Assembly (NCBI RefSeq): GCF_030272615.1
Contig: NC_081414.1
Span: forward strand, 822,053,896-822,117,895
DNA: 64,000 nucleotides
Reading direction: 5' to 3'
Source: Cryptomeria japonica
Lineage: Eukaryota > Streptophyta > Pinopsida > Cupressales > Cupressaceae
A program made the translations under genes and the position numbers. Shown one piece after another: positions 48,964 to 61,102 of this stretch. How positions within the stretch are numbered: the stretch's first letter is position 1; each line of letters starts with the position of its first letter. The notes under the pieces were generated by a model. It had not been told where the DNA came from, searched no databases, and was given only the letters and a program-made list of their open reading frames with translations.

Positions 48964-50290
48964 TGTGATGGTATGATGAAGGAATAATTATCTAGTCAAC
49001 TACTGAGAGGGGGGGTGAATCAGCAGATATAAAAAACTGATAATAAACTTCACCAATCAATCTCTCAAACTAAAATTAGAATAATAACTCTGTCAAGATA
49101 AAAAATCATAAGATAAACCGGTTGTCTATTACAACAAATTAACAGTAAACAACTTCTTCATACCTCAATACTTTTGGTTACCATGACTTATCAAAAATAG
49201 TTAAGTAGTTAAGTAAATCAACCTTGAAAACATAACCACATAAACATTCACCACTTGACACAAATATTTTTGACATGGAAACCCAAATAGGTAAAAACCA
49301 CAATGAGATGAGACTCATGAGATAATATCTGAACTCTTTTGAAGTTCGCCCCATTAGGAGCCTAGCCTGTTAAAGCTTTACAAAAAGTCTTGTTAAGAAC
49401 TGATCCTGTTAGGAATCACCCAGTTAAGGGATTGAATACAAATGCCTTGTTAGAAGAAATATCCTATAAGGAGTAACCTCAGTAAAGGATTTGAAAATCC
49501 AACCTAATGGACTACCTTGTTAGAGCTTACCCGATTAGGGGATTTCAATTCTACTGCAATTGTTACAAAACAACAAGAGTTTGCTGATATGTCTGAATAG
49601 CACTACACTTGCTTAATTAGATCCATTTTATGCTCCTATCTGCCTTTACTCAAACTGCAGATACATCATCCGGTTCAACAACCACACACTCAACTAAACT
49701 ATGACTATCTATTTGCCAACTCTCTAAAAAACTAAACAACTTCATCGACCTTAAATACAAATCAATCGGGTCGGTAACACAACAAAAACCTAACTCTCAT
49801 TGAGATTACAAAAAAATTCGGCTCAAGTATGACCATTGGGTTACATAGAAATCTCTACACATAAATCAACAAAACCTTGATCTTTCCTTGATCATTGCTT
49901 CATTGAACTTAGTAACTCATCACGTGCTCTGCATTAGATGCAATACATTTGCTCATTCCCTAGACAAAAAAATGTTACAACAACTCGCCAAAATTTCTTG
50001 GAATTGTCTTCATACACTAATCATGTGTGTCATCATCATTACTGCTCATCATCAGATTATAAACCAATATAACCAATTCACAAAACTTAATCGGTTAGGG
50101 TTTATCAAAAACAATAGGTAGGGTTTACCGATTACAAAAATAGATAAGGTTTACACCAGTTACCTCAGAAATTCTTCCTATCAGTTATAGTAACAATATC
50201 ACAACAATATTAGCAATATCATTATCAGTTTAATTGTTGACATCAATGACAACATAACATATTATTAATGCAATTTTCATGCAAATGCCA
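48964..50290 (-). repeat. 3' LTR of copia element 2
   Basis: On the minus strand it begins TGGCATTTGCATG after the purine tract AAAGGAGGAGATTGT (50291-50305) and ends in ...CATCACA at 48964. It shows the family end motif, a 7-G run at 49009-49015 followed by TGAATCAG. A second PPT-like tract is at 50449-50461. Small frames inside (49888-50121) are unsupported. Confidence 0.85.
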
Positions 50291-50639
50291 ACAATCTCCT
50301 CCTTTGGCATTGATGGCAATACAAATATCAATACCATTGATTGTTGCATGATTGTGAATAGGAATCTTGGTTTACATTACCAAGTATTCACCATGCTCAC
50401 TATGTCTTCAACTTATTGCTGGATCTCCTTCCCATAATCACATAATTCTTCTCCCCCTTTGACAACAATACCAAATTGAAAGAAAAATGTAATGTCAAAT
50501 TTCACTGTGCATCATCAACAATCTGCAACTTGATGCTCCCCATGTGGAATACATCCACTTCTACAGCAATCCTCCTGTAAAATTCTGCAACTAGCTCTAG
50601 GACTGATGTAATCTACATCATACTTAACTAACTTCATGA

Positions 50640-51318
50640 GGAGGGACAACCCCTAACTGACTTCTAAGATATTTAAAAGTAGTCTTAGGTAGAGGTTTAG
50701 TAAAAATATTTGCAAGATGCTCCTTGGTAGAAACATGCTTCAAGATAACATCTTTAAACTGAACTCTTTCCCTCAAGAAATGATACTTCAATTCAATATG
50801 CTTGGTTCATGCATGGAAAATAAGGTTCTTGGAAATATTTATGGCACTTGTGTTATCACATAAAATCTTTATAGGTTCTGAAATCTTCATCTTAAAACCT
50901 TCCAAAATTTGCCTCATACATATAGCCTGCCTGTAATTCATGTAAGCTGCAACATACTTAGCTTCAGTAGTAGATTGTGAAGTACAACTCATCTTCTTAC
51001 TACTCCATGAAACAAGCCTTCCTCCAAGAAAAAATACTCCACCAGTCAGACATCAACATTTCCTGCCCAATCTTCATTTGTGTACACCTTCAAGTAAAAA
51101 TTTCCTGCCCAATCTGCATTTGTGTACACCTTCATGTCAAAATTTCCTCCATATGGATACCATAACCCATAATCAATAGTACCTTTCCAGTATCTAAAAA
51201 TTCTTTTGGTTTCTATTAGATGTGTTTCCTTAGGATTCTTCTGAAATTTAGCAACTATGCCAACTACATGAGCTATGTCCAGTCTGCTGTGAACAACATA
51301 GTGCAATTTCCCAATCAT
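50640..51318 (-). pseudogene. copia RNase H, element 2, with internal duplication
   Basis: 51318-51046 has MIGKLHYVVHSRLDIAH and, at the start of RNase H, KVYTNADWAGN. A 42-base in-frame tandem duplication repeats that phrase as KVYTNEDWAGN (51058-51141). 50992-50807 has EAKYVAAYMNY and LCDNTSAINISKN. The C-terminal signature lies further down in a broken frame near 50680. Confidence 0.88.
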
Positions 51319-51339
51319 TGACCTTTATTCCTTCTCATC

Positions 51340-52659
51340 AACATATTTGGAGTCATCTTCCTTAGACAACTTACAACCTATAACCATAGGTGTTCCAGCT
51401 AGTTTACAGTCACTCATGCCAAATGTTTTCAAGACCTCTTTCACATACTTAGACTATGTGATGAAAATACCATTCTTCATTTGTTGTATTTGCAAGCCTA
51501 TGAAATTTTCTTTATTTCCCCCAGTAAAGACATTTCAAACTCATTTTTCATTTCATTTGTAAAATTGTTGCTCATGTCATCATTACCTCCAAATATGATA
51601 TCATCAACAAATACTTCACTGACTAGTATTCTATCTCCTTTAGATTTGAGATATATGTTACTATCATCACTAGTTCTTAGAAAGCCTATCTTCATCATAT
51701 GTGTATGAAGCCTTTCATACCATGCTCTAGGTGCCTGCTTTAATCCATATAAAGCTTTACACAATCTGCATACCATTTATTCCTTATCATTCAGAGCATA
51801 ACCATCTGGAAGCTCAATGTATACTTCTTCTTCAAGTATCCCATTCAAAAATATTGACTTAACATCCATCTGGTATACCTTGAATTTATTATGTGCTGCA
51901 AATACAAATAAAGTTCTGACACCTTCCAGTCTTTCCACTAGTGCAAAAGTCTCACAATAGTCTTCTCCTTCCTCTTGTGCATAACCTTTGCAAACCAACC
52001 TAGCTTTATTGTGAACCACAACACCATCTTCATTCAATTTGTTCCTGAAAATCCACTTAGTTCCTCTCACATTTTTATTTACCGGTCAGGGTACTAGGGT
52101 CCATGTGTTTTTCTTCCCAATTTGATCTAATTCCTCCCCATAGCTTTAACCCAATGATCATCACGAAATGCTTCCTTAGCAGTTCTTAGTTCAATAGTGG
52201 AGATCATGCAAGAATTTTCTATGATTCTTCTTCTGGTTAGTACTCCAGCATCCTTATCCCCAATAATCTATTCAGGATTGTGATTTAGTCTAACATATCT
52301 TGGAATAACATGATCATTATCTTTAGGTTCAAATTCTTCATTATCATCATCTTCTTCTGAATTTATTTGTTCTAGTTGGACTAATACATCAATATTTTCT
52401 TTGCCAGTTTCAGATTTCACAGTTTTTGGTTCCAAAAATAAAATTCAAGGATCTTCATCCTTTTTCTCTAATCTAGTTTCCTCTAAGACTTTAGGAAATT
52501 CATCTACTCGAGCAACAACACTCTCAACAATTCTCTATGTTTGGTTGTTAAAACATTTGTAGGTCTTACTCTTGTTGGAATAGCCAACAAATATAACTTC
52601 ATCACTTTTAGCCTCAAATTTGCTAATATAATTGTGTGTGTGAAAAGTGGATCTGTATC
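51340..52659 (-). pseudogene. copia reverse transcriptase and integrase end, element 2
   Basis: 52070-51777 has TKWIFRNKLNEDGVV, LVCKGYAQEEGEDY and QMDVKSIFLNG. 51776-51498 has LYGLKQAPRAWYERL, FLRTSDDSNIYLKS and FVDDIIFGG. A TAA stands between these pieces just before MVCRL. Further upstream the acidic linker and the FEAKSDE phrase of the integrase end are readable to about 52650. Confidence 0.9.
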
Positions 52660-53632
52660 TGTAAGCACAACACTTCAATCAAGTCATTACATGCATGGTT
52701 AGATAGATATAAATATGAATAATAAAACCATAACAAATTGACCCATTGCCTTCTAAAAGATGTGAGTATAAGATTGCTCTCAGATTATAGGCAATACCAG
52801 TGACTAGACAACATCAAGATGAAGGATTTTATCTATATGAACATGATGAATGCTAGATGGACGCAATATTAATCTAACAAGATTTTTGTAGTATTAAGCT
52901 AAATGATCTAATCAATGTGAAATAATTAATATGCAATGAGCCTAGAGCAAAAACAGTATAATAACGATGTATTCTCCAGCCTCTTTTGAATGAGAGATGA
53001 GCCTAAATTTATAGAAAATTCAGAAAGAAACCAATGGCTAAGATCAAATGATGATGAGCGGTCAAGATTTTCCAAGAGGAAGCACAATCCAGGTGAATTG
53101 ATGTGATTGGATGCTTTTCACAGTTTTAAAGGAAATTGAACTAAAATTAAGATAAAATTAGAAAAAAACTGATTTATTCTCTATTTCATTCAATTTTGAT
53201 ATTTGATTGTTTTAATTGCTTTCTTTGAGATTATTTATCAATTTTTAATTTGTTTTTCAAGATTGTCTCCAATTGATTTCTTTCTCAATTAATTCCTTTC
53301 TTGGTCAATTAATTCCTTTTTTTGATTTATTTCCATTTTTGAAGATTTGTGCTCATTTGATTTATTTAATTGAATTAATTCTACTTTTTGATGATTTAAT
53401 GGCAAATTGATTTATTTTAATTAATTGTTTAAAATGATTTACTTGGAATGATTTAATTAATTAAATAAATATTTAATTAATATTGAGTGATTGATTTTGC
53501 CATTTGATATTGATGATTAATGAATTAATTGTGTGCTCAAGATTGATTTAATTGCCTTTGGTTAGGACCCGTGTGATGTTGTCGAGATTAGGGGCCCATG
53601 GTTTAGATGACCATTTTTAGGGTATTACATTT
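52660..53632 (-). repeat. 3' LTR of gypsy element 2
   Basis: The ends form TGTAA...TTACA. On the minus strand it begins TGTAATACCC right after purine tract AAAGAGGAGAAAA (53633-53645). A minus-strand TATA-like CTATAAATTTAG covers 53003-53014. The U3 part, 53330-53540, is full of TTAATTAAATAAA-type palindromes, as in the other two Tat-type LTRs here. Confidence 0.82.
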
Positions 53633-53645
53633 TCTCCTCTTTGAA

Positions 53646-54719
53646 TTAATGTGTGAGCAACACGTTGGTTCAAATAATAGTTGATGTCTAGGAGATGCCA
53701 GTTCTGAACTTGATTGATAATAGACTAGCTGAAAAGTGAGGTGTTTAAGCTTGATTCAAAGTGACAAAGTTGAATGAAGTCTGATTAAAGCGATATCATT
53801 CCTGAACTTGATTGAACTAGGAATGATAGAAAACAAAAATACCAAACTTGAACTTGATTGATCAAGAAGTGCATCTTATTGATCTAGAACTTGATTGAAC
53901 TTAGATATAGTGAGTGATGATAAAAATTGATCTTAAACTTGATTGATCAAGATACGATGAAGATAAACTATTCAGCTTGATCAAGAAATGAATACTGAAC
54001 ACATGCTTAGATTGAGTGTGATCAAAGATACTCTTTAAACCCTTGATTGAGTTTAAATGAATAGTCAACTTGATGAAAAGTGATGAAACTGATTAACGTT
54101 AAGAGATAGATTCATATGAAGACAAATATCAACTTGATTTGAAGCTATGAAACTGATATGCCCCTAGCAATTGATTTGATTCAGATGATTGAGAGATCTC
54201 AACTTGATATAAAGCGATGAAGTTGAGATGCCCCTAGTGATGAGGACTTGATTGATTTTCTTTAGTTGAAAAAGATGTTTTGCTCAACTTTCATTGAAGA
54301 TTTGAAAATTTTCTTGACATTTGAAGATGTAAGGTCATAAGGTCACAAGTATGCCCCCTTGGGAGCGAAATCGAAAGATAGTGAGGGTACATGATGATAG
54401 GCAATTTTGAGTGATGATAATGATTTGAGCACAAATTGATTCAGAGGAATTTTTGAAAATTTTGCGTTGATTGATAAGGAATTGAGCGTAATTTTGATTT
54501 GTAGAAATTTCGTGTTGAGTGATGAGAAATTGAGCACAATCTGAAGAAGGAATGAGCTTTTGATGAAAAAAAGCACTAAGTGGTCCAAATTTTGAAATTG
54601 ACTAGCAAAATGATCTCGAATTTCAATTTTGATCCTGAAAATGGACTCAAGACGATCAAATTAGCTAAGGGTACAATTTTCATGTCCATCGGAGCAAGAT
54701 GAAAAATTAGGTTTTTGGC
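53646..54719. other. Spacer between 3' LTR and antisense gene, element 2
   Basis: Dominated at 53690-54300 by a loose repeat of AACTTGATTGA and GATCAAGA words. TGCCCCCTTGGGAGCGAAATCGAA at 54351 matches the equivalent TGCCCCCTCGAGAGAGAAATTGA at 38092 of element 1, which anchors the alignment of the two spacers. No gene. Confidence 0.6.
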
Positions 54720-57184
54720 TATATATGAGACAAAAGTGTCATTTTCAATTCATTTTAACCCTCCAAGTTTGAAAATTCAAAAAGCCTTCTGCGAAGAAAA
54801 TGGTGGTCCCTACTCATCAGCATCAATTCAAGCCCCAAAGAAGACATAATCAACCCCAAAACTATGAGCCAATGGTAAGTGATCGATCTTAAGCTTGTTT
54901 GTGTTTCCAAATTTGATTTTTTTTGTTCATTTTTCAAGTTTTCCGCATGTTTGGGGTCGGGTATCACATTTTATCGTGTGAGATAGGATCTTGTCTCGTA
55001 CGAGAAACTAGAAAATTTTCTTTCATCATTTAAGGCCATTAGTTTTGTCATTCTAGGGCCACCCATTTGTCGTACGATAGGTCTGTAAAAAGACCATTTC
55101 ATCGTACGGTGTCTAAAAGTTTGTCGTTTGATCTTGGTTTGTCATACTAGAGCTATTCCTAGCTCATACGAGATGCTACTTTTTTGTGTTTTGTCTTTCA
55201 AGAGATAGTAAGCATTTTTGAGGGTGTAAACGTGAAATTTGGATTTTGCATTTGACTTAGTTGGATTTGCATGATATTTTACTTCTCTTGTAGACTCATT
55301 TGGAATGTTTTTTGACACTTCGTGATTGGGTTGTTTTGCAGGTTTATTTATCTCCTATGTTATTTAGATGCGTGTATCCTCCCATGATGACATTAGTGCG
55401 ACATTTATCTGAGGTTGATCAAGCTCATATTAACTTGTGCGGCTTAACTCATTTGTTGAGAGTACCCGATATCCGTGTGAACCACGAGATGCTCATGGTA
55501 TTGGTAGAGCAGTTTCATTCAGAGCATAACACATTTCATCTATCGGTGGGGGAGTTGACCATCACTCCTGAGGATGTATACAAGATCCTCTGTATCCCTT
55601 TTGTTGAGGATAAGGTGGATTATGATTCAGAGCACCTTCTAGGATTGCAGGCAGTCAGGCATGTCTTTAGTGATCCCGACATTTTGACTCGGTCCATGAG
55701 TTGGGATATTCTTATGAGAAGGTACAATGAGGAGTATCCTCTGGCATGCATCCTAGCAGGATTCATAGGCTGTTTTCTTATGCCAGACAGAGGGTAGCAG
55801 GGCTTCCAGTGTGGATGGGGCCGGATGTTAGAGAGGTTGATAGAGACCCCTCAGAGACTTGGTTGGGGCTCTTGTTTATTGGACCACATGTATCGAGAGA
55901 TGCATGAGATTGTATACAAAGATGGGCGGAGCATGGCCACTGGGGTATATATTTTGTAGGTGTGGGCTTGGGAGCACCTTCCCATTTGTCGACCAATAGT
56001 AGCTGACAGCAGAGAGCTTGGGTAGCCAATCATTTATAGGTATGCCAAATATATTACATAGCCCCATCTGGGCAAGACAGATTTTTGGAGACGACAGCTC
56101 GATGACCTAATAGCCATCGTATGGAGACCTGATAGTCATGGGATGACAGGTGGCTAGTTAGCAGGGACCTATTTGTTACATGCCCACTGATCAGGAGGTC
56201 ATAGACCATTGTGGAGCAATTTGTCATTTCTTGAGTGATGAGGTAGTATGGTCAGCCTCAGGGGGTCTCGTAGGAGTATAAAACTTATGCTCGGTATGCA
56301 GATGAGGAAAGATAGGGATGGTCTCCATGGTTATCATACACTTTGGTGATGCAGGAGTTGATAGGATTACATCGTCTGAGGTGGGATTACATGGACGATG
56401 TAGCAGATGCAAGCGTATTGCCCTAGTATAGAGATCATTTTTAGTAGCATCCATTCTCATGATTTACAGATCTAGGTGAGCAGGGTCCTCATATTGAGGA
56501 TGTTGAGGATGATGCACCTGCATTGGCATAGGGACAGGGCTAGAGGTAGGGTTAGGCATGAATATCTGAGGCTCTGCGATGGGGTAGTGGTGATCCAGGT
56601 GCTAGCAGTAGCACTAGCAGAGGATGGACATGGATAGAGAGTCAAGGGCAGATCCCTAGGGTGAGTGGGTGGGACTGAGGAGGAGCGAGCAGCTCGTAGA
56701 CAGGTTCAGCAGTAGAGGGAGGAGCAGGGTGGAGCGACAGGTAGAGATGGGGGTGGAGAGCTTGTGAGAGAGAAGGGCACAGATGTTGGATGGTCAATGA
56801 GGGCACGTCTTGCAGAGCTGCAGTCACAGGTTAAAGTGGCTCAGACTCAGCTGGTGGAGCAAGATCGAAAACTTTTTGAGGTGAGGGCCAAGTGGGATCA
56901 CCAGATTGCCAAGGTGAGGGACGAGCGGGATCACCAGATCACATCTTTGAGAGAAGAGTCAAGAGAAGAGATAGAGGCTCTATGATAGGAGGTCCTTCAC
57001 CAGAGTAGTAAGGTAGCTTATTATGTGGCAACATATAGTTTCGTAGTTCCTATTGCGTAGCAAGTGATATCCTACTCACAGTACATGGCATGATCAAAGG
57101 GAGTGCGGGCACCTTGTCAGGATCCCGGGCATCAGGCTCCTCCTCTTCCATTAGGTGATGAGGGAGAGGGTGCTAGTTATATTA
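54720..57184 (+). pseudogene. Antisense PMD-domain gene of gypsy element 2, nearly intact
   Basis: A TATA box, TATATAT, lies at 54720-54726 and ATG at 54800. Exon 1 is 25 codons (54800-54874), ending exactly at donor ATG/GTAAGT. The intron spans 54875-55293 with acceptor TTCTCTTGTAG, phase 0. Exon 2 opens THLECFLTLRDW and continues for 167 codons to TAG at 55795. It carries plant mobile domain hallmarks: FHSEHNTFHLSVGELTITPE, then DVYKILCIPF. Past that TAG the same frame goes on to about 56200 with further TAGs at 55957, 56023 and 56059. The first of these falls in the PMD phrase before VWAWEHLP. A coiled-coil tail is open at 56764-56985. Function in the element is unknown. PMD proteins act in plant silencing and gene expression, so an effect on host control is possible. 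Confidence 0.75.
54875..55293 (+). other. Intron of the antisense PMD gene, element 2
   Basis: GTAAGT to TTGTAG, 419 bases, T-rich. Between 54975 and 55170 the near-palindrome TCGTACGA recurs in variants (CTCGTACGAG, GTCGTACGAT, ATCGTACGGT, CTCATACGAG). This is odd in such CpG-poor DNA. Confidence 0.65.
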
Positions 57185-58870
57185 TTTATTTTTGTATCTC
57201 AGATATTTTTTGTAGACACACCCATTTTTTGTAGCCTATATGATTCTTTCTCTGATGGGAGTTTGTATATGTCGTTTGACATCATTTTGTACTTATAGAC
57301 TTGACATGATATATATATATATGAGATCCGATTTGACTTCATTGTACTTGTGTTGATTCATTTATGAGATGTCTTTTATATGCTTTATTCTATATATATG
57401 CATTTCTTTTCAGCATGAATGTATGAATGCAAATGATCATGGATGTCTATTTTTCTTCCTTTTCATATACAAATAAATGATAATGCAAATGAGTAATGAG
57501 TAATGCAAAAAAAAAAAATTCATTTTCTTATGCAATAAGATGAATGCAAATGAGTGATGATGAATGTATGAATCTATATTAAATGCTCATGTATGCAACT
57601 AACATCTCAAAACACAAGTACTTGATCGGAGAAATGATGAAAAGAGACCACTTAGCGAAGAAATGATGAAGCTTTCAACACTAATTCAGAAGATAGAGAA
57701 AGCATTTTTACTATACTGAAATCACTTGAAATGCACAAAATGCAGGATGAAATGCAAAATGATATGCAATCCTAAACCTAGTCACTAGACTTTTGAAAAG
57801 CTTAATCATCATCATTGAGCATTGTACAATTATAGTAGGCAAAGTAGAGTTCCTTTCTTTTCATGTGCAATATTAAGGATCTTGTCCGCAATGACCTTTT
57901 TTCATTCATTTCCTTGGACAGATTACCCATGGACCCAGATTGCACAATAAATAAATTCCCTCAAAACAAACAAAGAATGATGGGAACCTCCTTGTAGCAT
58001 ACAAATAAGCGGAGTTGAGGTATGTGTGGCGATTTCACCTTAATGTGAAGGAACTTATCATAGACACCCAACTAATTTAGATGTTTCTAGATCATTGGGA
58101 TCATTCCTACAAGCAGAAAATAAGAAAATATTATGCCCCCAATCCTGGCTCCTCTTAGTCATGATAGACTTCCTTGAGTTACTCAAAGGGATAATAATTG
58201 AAAACCAATATAAAAGACAACACACAAAGAAAATTTCCATGCATATCTTAAACAATTTAGTGATTGTTTTCAGTAATGTTTTGCTTGTGTACTCAGTGAT
58301 AAAACTCTTCAGTAGTCAGGAGACACGTGATTGACTCAGAGTGGATGACCAAGTTTCACTGATGGAAAGATGACTTGTTTGACACTTCTTAGGATAGGTA
58401 ATGTCCTCTTGTCGATTACCTAAGACTAGGACATTGATCAGTTTCAAGCCATGAGGGTTTCAACAAACCAGGATGTCACAAAAGTGACTGAAATATGTAC
58501 AAGCGAAAGCAAAGATGCATGAATGTGGGAATGCCAATGTTGCATTGATAGATGGAGCACTTCAGTACAAGAGGCACTTGTTTGCTAGGTTTTCACCTGC
58601 TTGGCATAGATGCATATATATTTTTACTAAGGTGCCTGTTTACCAGGTTTTCACCAGGGCATTTTCTCTCTTTTTTCCTTTTTTCTTCTGTTTTTCTTTT
58701 TCTTTTCTGCGGGACTTTTTTTGATTTTTATGATTTCTTCTAGACATTTTCCAATTTTTATGATTTCTTTAGGACTTTTTCTGATTTTTATGATTTTTTT
58801 CAGGACTTTTTATAATTTTTAGGATTTCTTTCAGGACTTTTTCCGCTGTAAAAGCTGCTAGAGAAGAGAA
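57185..58870. repeat. Low-complexity spacer, element 2
   Basis: ATGAATGCAAATGAGTAATG words at 57410-57600, a TATATATATA run at 57310-57322, and a tandem of about 33 bases at 58711-58846 (GGACTTTTTCTGATTTTTATGATTTCTTT, four variant copies). Small frames at 58058-58743 have no motif. Confidence 0.65.
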
Positions 58871-59986
58871 TATTTAGGTGAAGAATTTCTTCAGATGGAT
58901 GGTGTTAATCAGTTTGAGGAGCTGTTCTCCTTCCAATGTTGAAAGTTGATAAGCACCAGAGCCAAAAGTTGTAGTAATGATATAGGGACCCAGCCAGTTG
59001 GGTTCAAACTTCCCTTTGTTATCTCAAAACTGTTGATTTTTAGGATTCTCTCTTAGAACTAAGTCACCAACCTAAAATTCTTGATGTCAAACTTTCTTGT
59101 TATATCCTCTAGAAATTCTCTTTTGATACACTCTAAGATGATCAAATGCCACTTGTCAATGCTCATCCAACAATTTGAGCTCTTGCAACCTAAATATTCT
59201 ATAGTCTTCATCAGTAATAAGACCTTGCAAGGAAACTCTTAGAGATGGTATTTCTACCTCAATAGGTAATACTGCTTTGGACCCATACACCAAAGAGAAA
59301 GGTGTAGCCTTAGCAAGTGTTCTGATTCTTGCTCTATAAGCCCATAATGCAAGATTGAGCTACAGATGCCAATCCTTCCCAGATTTGTTCACTGTTCTGT
59401 GCAAGATAGTCAGTAGGTTTTTGTTAGATGCCTTTTCTTGTCCACTACCTTGAGGGTAATATACTGAGGACCAGTGTTGCTTGATTTTAAATTTCTCACA
59501 GAGTTCATCCAGATCTTTGTTCTTGAACTATCCTATATTGTTAGTTATAATGGATGAAGGTATACCATACCTGCAGATGATATAATTAAGAATAAAGAGA
59601 GCTACTTGTTTGTCAGTTTCCTTGATGAGCGGAACCGCTTCTACCCACTTAGTGAAGTACTCAGTGGTAGTGATAATAAATTTATGTCCATTAGATGATG
59701 CAGGATATATTTGGCCTATCAGATTGAACGCCCATTGTTGGAAGGGCCAGTGTGTCACATAGGGTATGAGATCCCTTGCTAGAGCATGTATAAGGAGCCC
59801 ATGCAACTGAAACTTTTCATAGGTTTTAGCAAATTTTATAGTTTCCTTCTCCATGTCTTGCCAATAGTAGCCAACCCTTAGTAGTTTGTGTGCTAAAGTC
59901 AGACCCTTCAAATGAGATCCACAAACACCTTCATGAACTTCAGATAATGCATGTTGGGACTCCTCAATTTCTAGACATCTAAGCAA
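58871..59986 (-). pseudogene. gypsy integrase, element 2, catalytic residues changed
   Basis: 59986-59528 has the zinc-binding part (HEGVCGSHLKGLTLAHK, then YYWQDMEKE) and the core. WAFNLIGQIYP has Asn where the family has the first catalytic Asp, and IITNN has Asn for the second. Around 59445-59460 the YYPQGSGQ phrase is followed by EKASNK, with Lys where the catalytic Glu usually stands. The C-terminal end lies in broken frames to about 58880. The enzyme would be inactive. Confidence 0.87.
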
Positions 59987-60241
59987 AGTATTATCTAAAC
60001 CTCACCTAAATAGGTTGTTAGCAATGATGACATACCGTGAGGCATTTCAAATTAGGTTTTGTTTTTCATTTCAGGAAAGATTGGTAGGGACAACTTGGTC
60101 ACGCAGGTAAGATTAAATGTGGCTATAACGAGATGAGTCATGTCCAAGAATAGAATAGACTACCTGGGACTCAGGAGAATTATAGGCAGGGTAATGTAAC
60201 TCTTCCACCAGGAATTCAAAGCAAAAATTAGACTCCTGTAG

Positions 60242-60598
60242 CTATGGTATAGATGCCAAAGTAGCCATTGCATCCACTGCTCTATTTGCTATTCTGGGGA
60301 TCTGCTGAAATGATATGGAGGTAAAATATTGCTTGAGATCATCCACCATTCTCTTGTAAGGCATCAGTTTCTCATCTCCATAGATGTGTAATTCCATGAT
60401 CTTCCATTCAATGGCTAGCTTGATCCCATTTACCAAAGCTTCATATTCTATAATGTTGTTTGTGCAAGGGAAGATAATCTTGTAAGCTTTTGGAATTGAG
60501 TATTTCTGGGGAGTAATAGATAGTATCCCAACACCAAAACCATGTTCAGTGAAAGACCCATCAAAGAACATCTTCCATGATTGTTCAGTAAGGTGCAT
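60242..60598 (-). pseudogene. Second (Tat-type) RNase H, element 2
   Basis: WKMFFDGSFTEHGFGVGI with catalytic Asp, IIFPCTNNIIEYEALVNGIK with catalytic Glu, LHIYGDEKLM with Asp, and an IPRIANRAVDAMATLAS end. The acidic residues and layout are those of the additional RNase H found in Tat elements. It is open for 118 codons, shorter than a complete domain because part of the middle is missing after YGDEKL. Confidence 0.88.
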
Positions 60599-60718
60599 GA
60601 TTGATTCATCTAGGAATTCTATATACAGAGGTTTATCATCTTCAAGTGGAGCTTCAACAAGTTGATTTGTAATAACCTATCCTTTGATGGTTGTACCTTC
60701 CACATATTCAATGTTAAA

Positions 60719-61039
60719 TTATGTAAGGACCATAACCCATTTGGCCAATCTTCCTGTAAGCATTACTTTATTGAGAAGATACTTGAGTGGATCAATCTTG
60801 GTTACTAGCTTAATAGAGTGTGCCAACATATAGTGCCTTAATTTTTGTGATGCAAAGACCAAAGCTAAGAATGCTTTCTCTATTATAGTGTAATTCATTT
60901 CATATGACACCAAAGTTATAGTGATGTAATAGATAGCTCGTTCCTTTTTTTTGTCATCTTGTTGTGCTAGAAGTGCCCCCAGTGAAGTATATGTAGCTAA
61001 TATGTACAATATCAATGGCTTACCTTGAATCGGTGGCAT
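60719..61039 (-). pseudogene. gypsy RNase H domain, element 2
   Basis: MPPIQGKPLILYI, ALLAQQDDKKKERAIYYI, LALVFASQKLRHYMLAH, IDPLKYLLNK and GRLAKWVM follow the standard order. The frame is open for 106 codons and ends at TAA near 60719. Confidence 0.88.
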
Positions 61040-61102
61040 TAATATGGGTGGATTAGAAAGATATTCTTTGGTTTGTTGTAAATGTCATTCACAATCTTTA
61101 TC

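Larger units (their letters stand above)
48964..52659 (-). mobile_element. Copia element 2 (3' part), inserted in gypsy 1 and split by gypsy 2
   Basis: On the minus strand it has a 3' LTR, polypurine tract, RNase H and reverse transcriptase closely related to the element at 13409-20978. The sequence stops inside the integrase C-terminus at about 52659, exactly where the LTR of the next gypsy element begins. The missing protease, gag and 5' LTR should lie beyond 64000. Confidence 0.88.
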
